From Bacteroidales bacterium (GTDB taxonomy: Bacteria; Bacteroidota; Bacteroidia; Bacteroidales; F082), in assembly GCA_016285355.1 (NCBI GenBank), contig JAEEQP010000043.1, positions 1 through 33,584 on the forward strand: a stretch of 33,584 bases of DNA, given 5' to 3'. Shown one piece after another: positions 30,689 to 33,584 of the stretch. A program made the position numbers and the translations under genes. Within the stretch, counting starts at the first letter, position 1, and every line of letters starts with the position of its first letter. Below the pieces are notes generated by a model, which was not told where the DNA came from, made no database searches, and saw only the letters and a program-made list of their open reading frames with translations.

Positions 30689-31117
30689 TTAGTCGTTCAT
30701 CTTCACCATGCTGAAGCTGGCGGTGTAAGTGGTGCCGTCGGTGGGATAAACGTGGAAGAGGTCGTTACGCGGCGTGTTGCTTTCGTTGAACCAGCTCTGC
30801 GGCCAGGCGTGTTCACGGTTCCAGCATTCACCTTCCTGCTCGAACTCCTCGCACAGGTCGGTGCTCAGGCTGTATTCGTAGTTGGAATACATGTCCCAGA
30901 GCTTGCCGTTGGGCTTGCAGTCGGTGTAGGCGAAGGCGTTGAGGATGCCTGCGTAACTCACCACGTTGTGGTCCTTGATGATGTCGTGCAAGGCGGTCTT
31001 CAGTTCATCGCCTATCAATCCATTGGCATCGTTATAGTAGCCGTTGGGGATTTGTGCGCTCAGGCTGCCGCTTAGCAGGGCAAGCAAAAGCAGGGAGGGA
31101 AAAAGATGTCGTCTCAT
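30689..31117 (-). pseudogene. C-terminally truncated endonuclease I-family nuclease
   Basis: The 142-residue product has a signal peptide (MRRHLFPSLLLLALLSGSLS) and the N-terminal half of an endonuclease I-type secreted nuclease. This includes GYYNDANGLIGDELKTALHD (about 25-44), GECWNREHAWPQSWF with the catalytic His region (about 95-109), and NDLFHVYPTDG. After PTDG, where family members continue with an N-R-R-x-N-Y-P-type segment and about 100 more residues, the sequence changes to TTYTASFSMVKMND and stops. Half of the domain is missing and no continuation appears in other frames before the terminator at 30627-30659. Possibly a remnant of a deletion. It has its own promoter (31138-31145). 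Confidence 0.65.
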
Positions 31118-31137
31118 GGGTGTATGGATTGGGGTTG

Positions 31138-31167
31138 CAAAGATAGGGGATTTCCCGAAACAAGCAA
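31138..31167 (-). promoter_or_regulatory. promoter of the endonuclease remnant
   Basis: Minus-strand TATCTTTG (31138-31145) with TTG at 31165-31167, spacer 19 nt, 20 nt before the ATG at 31117. Confidence 0.65.
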
Positions 31168-31171
31168 CTGA

Positions 31172-31299
31172 ATTCCCTTCGGGAATGGCGTTAAGGGTAA
31201 GCATAATAAAGCGGCGGCAAGTAGAGCCTATGAATCGTAAACTCCACCCGCCGCCGCATGTCAAACGGATGGATTAATTCCATTCCCCGGCAGGGGAAT
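31172..31299. repeat. composite palindromic repeat, copy 2
   Basis: 128 nt. Left hairpin ATTCCC-TTC-GGGAAT (31172-31186), GCGGCGG (31211-31217) pairing with CCGCCGC (31251-31257), and right hairpin ATTCCCC-GGCA-GGGGAAT (31282-31299). GGAATGG and CCATTCC also pair end to end. It ends 5 nt before the stop codon of the minus-strand gene at 31305. Confidence 0.85.
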
Positions 31300-31304
31300 C
31301 TCCA

Positions 31305-31709
31305 TTAATCCTCCTTACGGCGTTTGCCCACGAGGTAGGCGGCGCCAAGGCCCATCAGCACGGCGATGCCACTGCCCAAGGGAGCGGTCTCGTCGGTCGT
31401 TAAACCATGTTCAGTAGGCAGCATAAGCCCCAATGTACCGTCGGTTCTACTAAAGAGCGAGCCTCCACCCATGCCGAAGAGACCATTGTCCACATAGTTT
31501 TGCGGATAGTTGTTGTAGGCCTCGTATTCCTCTTCATAATCGTAGTAATCTGGAGAGAACAAGCCGAGTTCTCCGTTGCCGAAGAAGCTTGTGCCCAAGC
31601 TGAAGAGGCCGCTTTCGGCGACACCGTCGGCACCGGTGAAGGCTTCTTGTGCGAATGTGGTCATGCCCAAACCAAGGACGATTGCGATTGTTACTATCAG
31701 TTTTTTCAT
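31305..31709 (-). CDS. small surface protein with C-terminal anchor
   Basis: The 134-residue protein has a signal peptide (MKKLIVTIAIVLGLGMTTFAQ). A Gly/Phe/Tyr-rich acidic middle repeats GLFS/GLFG blocks (ESGLFSLG, ELGLFSP, NGLFGMG, GSLFSR). The end is APLGSGIAVLMGLGAAYLVG followed by KRRKED. A short motif, a membrane helix and a basic tail together resemble protein-sorting tails (LPXTG or PEP-CTERM style) and seem widespread in T9SS-bearing Bacteroidales; the processing enzyme is not visible here. No TAnnTTTG is found upstream, so it may be co-transcribed with the adhesin gene at 31901 through copy 3 of the composite repeat. Confidence 0.7.
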   Translation of the reverse strand: MKKLIVTIAIVLGLGMTTFAQEAFTGADGVAESGLFSLGTSFFGNGELGLFSPDYYDYEEEYEAYNNYPQNYVDNGLFGMGGGSLFSRTDGTLGLMLPTEHGLTTDETAPLGSGIAVLMGLGAAYLVGKRRKED

Positions 31710-31718
31710 TGTTGTATG

Positions 31719-31763
31719 TTGTTGTTTAATTGTTTGTTGTTTAATTGTTTAATTGTTGTTTGT
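31719..31763. repeat. short direct repeats of TTGTTTAATTGTTT type
   Basis: The stretch is built from repeats of GTTGTTTAATTGTT and TTAATTGTT. Low complexity; could be slippage-prone. It lies between the small surface protein and composite repeat copy 3. Confidence 0.6.
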
Positions 31764-31768
31764 TCAGT

Positions 31769-31895
31769 TTCCCGCTTCGCGGGAATGGAGTTTTTGTTTT
31801 TGTTACCAGCGGCGGTTGCAACAAGTTGGTTGTTCGTAACGTTTCCTACCGCCGCTTTAAACCATTGTTCTCAACTCCATTCCCCGCAGGGGAAT
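31769..31895. repeat. composite palindromic repeat, copy 3
   Basis: 127 nt. Left hairpin TTCCCGC-TTC-GCGGGAA (31769-31785), AGCGGCGG (31808-31815) pairing with CCGCCGCT (31849-31856), and right hairpin ATTCCCC-GCA-GGGGAAT (31879-31895). Outer arms GGGAATGGAGTT (31781-31792) and AACTCCATTCCC (31873-31884) are perfectly complementary. It ends 5 nt before the TGA of the adhesin gene. Confidence 0.88.
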
Positions 31896-31900
31896 CTCTA

Positions 31901-33584
31901 TCATTCAACCACCACTTTCTGCACTTTCACATTCTCTCCATTGATGAGGCGAAGCATATACACGCCAGGCGCGGCGTCGACTTTCACGCTCGCGCAGCCG
32001 TTGATGCTTTCGCTCTTGAGGATGCGGCCGTTGACGTCGATCACCTGCAGGACGGCGTTGCCCTCGTTGTTGATGACAAGCTCGCCATTGCTGAAGAAGG
32101 CGAAATTGTCGTCGGAGGCATTGCCAGTAGCGAAGACCAATTTGAAGCGGCTGGTATAGTCATAGGTCTTGGCTTCAAAGCTGTAGCTCGGGTTGGCGAG
32201 CAGGTCGACGTCGGTGCCAGTCATATTATCAATAAGGTGCAAGTAACCGAACTCGACGTTCTCGTTGCTGAAGCTGAGGGTGTAGTTGCCGTTCTTTTCA
32301 GCTTTGAAGTTGAGGGGCAGCTCGCCTTGGTTCTCGGCGTTGACTACAGCGTAATCCTCACCATCCTGCGGAATATAAATCTTGGTGTGGTTCTCGTTAA
32401 TCATGAACTTGGGCAGTGTACTACCTTCGTCGAAGCGGACGATGGCACGGTCGATAAGGCCATTGCTATTGCTGGTCAGGTTGAGGGCCAAAATGGCGTT
32501 GGCATTGCCTTCTGCATTACGGGATTGTGCAGTGAAGGTAACGGATTCATTCTCACCATTAGCCTTCACGAAAATGGCTTCCATGGCTCCAATAGTAGCT
32601 GCTGTTCCAGCTGCAAGTTCAGAGCCTCCTTCATTCAATGTATAATAGGAAAGGCCATTAGGCAGGTTGGCAGTTCCAGCAAACGGATTGCCGATGAGGT
32701 TCCAACCAGATAAAGGCTTGTTGGCAGTATATTCCAAGGGAATCACGCCGCTGCCGCTATAAGGCGTGCCGGTGAAGATGAATTCCCTAGAAGTATCGTG
32801 GGCGTAGAGGTAGCCCTTGCCAGGCTCGAGGTTGAAATGGTAGCCGTCGCCTCCTTCGTTCTTCCAGTTCTTCCATTCCTTGCCGTTGGTGCCGCCGGTT
32901 TGGTCGAAATAGTAGAGGTCGAATTCGCCATCAATCATGCGTTGTTGCGTATAAAGATCGATCGCATCGGCAGGATTCACGGTGACAGGCGAAGCGATGA
33001 GGTTCCAGCCAGTTTTCACGGTGTTGTCATCGCCGTAGCCGTTAATGGTGAGTTCGTATCCGAGATATAACGTGGTGAATGTGCCGATTTCGCTCCATTC
33101 GGTGTTGCTGCCGTTGCCGTCGCAATTGACGCCTTGCACTTGGAATTGGTACCTTGTACCGGCAATGAGGTCCGTAAGTGTGCAGGGGTTGGTGACGTTT
33201 TCGACAAGCGTCCAATCTGATGTTTGCTCGGTGATGGTGACGTCAGCACCAGACAACCTGCCATACAATTTCACTTCAAATTCATATACCTTTCCAGCCT
33301 CGAAGACATAGTCGTTTTGTCGGTTACCGACGTTACCTTCATCGCCAATATAATTAACTTTTTGATACTTTGGATTCGGGTTTACAATCACCCAGTCGTA
33401 AGTACCGGCGGGAATTTGGATGGCAACACTCCTGTTTGAAACCATGTGACTAGTCCAATAGTATTTATCAGCATCCACAGGTATCTTGTATTCAAACCAA
33501 CCGTCATATCCCATTGTGAAAAGGTCGTATTCTTCGTTAGCATTAGCATCGGCGTCGATCAGCATTTGGAAGCCGCCGACATAA
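31901..33584 (-). CDS. T9SS-secreted DUF2436/fibronectin-like adhesin (5' end beyond window)
   Basis: This is the 3' part of a gene that continues past the right edge; 561 codons are visible and the frame is open to 33584. At the visible start is a DUF2436-like domain (QMLIDADANANEEY ... IPAGTYDWVIVNPNP), known from gingipains and hemagglutinins. A fibronectin-III-like domain (about 125-175) ends in WSEIGTFTTL. Next come GWNLIASPV and GWNLIGNPF segments typical of T9SS cargo. Last is a type A T9SS sorting domain (about the last 75 residues, FSNGELVINNEGNA to KVVVE). No protease catalytic residues are visible. Likely a surface adhesin or the C-terminal part of a larger protease/adhesin. Confidence 0.8.
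   Translation of the reverse strand, partial: YVGGFQMLIDADANANEEYDLFTMGYDGWFEYKIPVDADKYYWTSHMVSNRSVAIQIPAGTYDWVIVNPNPKYQKVNYIGDEGNVGNRQNDYVFEAGKVYEFEVKLYGRLSGADVTITEQTSDWTLVENVTNPCTLTDLIAGTRYQFQVQGVNCDGNGSNTEWSEIGTFTTLYLGYELTINGYGDDNTVKTGWNLIASPVTVNPADAIDLYTQQRMIDGEFDLYYFDQTGGTNGKEWKNWKNEGGDGYHFNLEPGKGYLYAHDTSREFIFTGTPYSGSGVIPLEYTANKPLSGWNLIGNPFAGTANLPNGLSYYTLNEGGSELAAGTAATIGAMEAIFVKANGENESVTFTAQSRNAEGNANAILALNLTSNSNGLIDRAIVRFDEGSTLPKFMINENHTKIYIPQDGEDYAVVNAENQGELPLNFKAEKNGNYTLSFSNENVEFGYLHLIDNMTGTDVDLLANPSYSFEAKTYDYTSRFKLVFATGNASDDNFAFFSNGELVINNEGNAVLQVIDVNGRILKSESINGCASVKVDAAPGVYMLRLINGENVKVQKVVVE

Noticed and set aside
31745..32713. Plus-strand 322-residue ORF antisense to the T9SS adhesin
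   Set aside because: Shadow frame; the minus-strand protein has clear T9SS and DUF2436 features.

Overview
The window reads as a chromosomal segment of a Bacteroidales bacterium (phylum Bacteroidota). Two proteins end in type IX secretion (T9SS) C-terminal sorting domains. Short lipoproteins are abundant. Fifteen promoters match the Bacteroidota -7 box TAnnTTTG, and there is an EF-G2-type elongation factor paralog like those of gut Bacteroides. Nearly all genes lie on the minus strand; only a tRNA and two small genes are on the plus strand. There is no transposase, integrase, phage gene or CRISPR array.

Layout. 1-658 has no gene but holds inverted and 11-bp tandem repeats. 659-2263 is a T9SS-secreted protein. 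2361-2525 is a 54-residue small secreted or membrane protein. 2631-4520 is a TPR/transmembrane/HTH regulator interrupted by an in-frame TAA. 4611-6746 is an EF-G2-like factor, also interrupted by an in-frame TAA. 6946-7923 is a PfkB sugar/nucleoside kinase. 8258-8331 is tRNA-Asn. 8494-13970 is a glycan operon: DUF3298 lipoprotein, mannose-1-phosphate guanylyltransferase, GT2, GNAT-like acyltransferase, phosphoglycosyl transferase and GT-C membrane glycosyltransferase. 14038-19161 holds a membrane NDP-sugar 4,6-dehydratase followed by a large FAD/Fe-S dehydrogenase. 19207-22143 is a compact unit: nucleotidyltransferase-GHMP kinase fusion, FucP-type transporter and sugar mutarotase. 22200-28368 is an envelope operon: flippase, dUTPase, TPR protein, DUF4292 lipoprotein, EnvC-like protein, small lipoprotein and SprT-like protein. 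28473-31117 holds lipoproteins, a membrane protein and a truncated endonuclease I. 31305-33584 holds a small surface protein and the 3' part of a gingipain-like DUF2436/T9SS adhesin that runs off the right edge.

How the genes fit together. Much of the window concerns the cell surface. The fusion-kinase unit looks like a route that imports a (deoxy)hexose, equilibrates its anomers, phosphorylates it at C1 and activates it to an NDP-sugar. The neighbouring dehydratase, guanylyltransferase, phosphoglycosyl transferase, glycosyltransferases and flippase could use such precursors to build a lipid-linked glycan.

Most notable signals. (1) Three unrelated palindromic repeat elements sit in frame inside one FAD/Fe-S gene, a situation resembling Rickettsia palindromic elements. 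(2) A composite palindromic repeat of about 127 bp occurs in three copies with nearly fixed internal spacing. (3) The NTase-GHMP kinase/FucP/mutarotase unit may be an undescribed sugar-salvage pathway. (4) Two adjacent genes, one of them EF-G2, carry in-frame TAA codons. (5) The phosphoglycosyl transferase has Asp-Cys where the family has its catalytic Asp-Glu pair. All calls come from reading the sequence; no database search was run.
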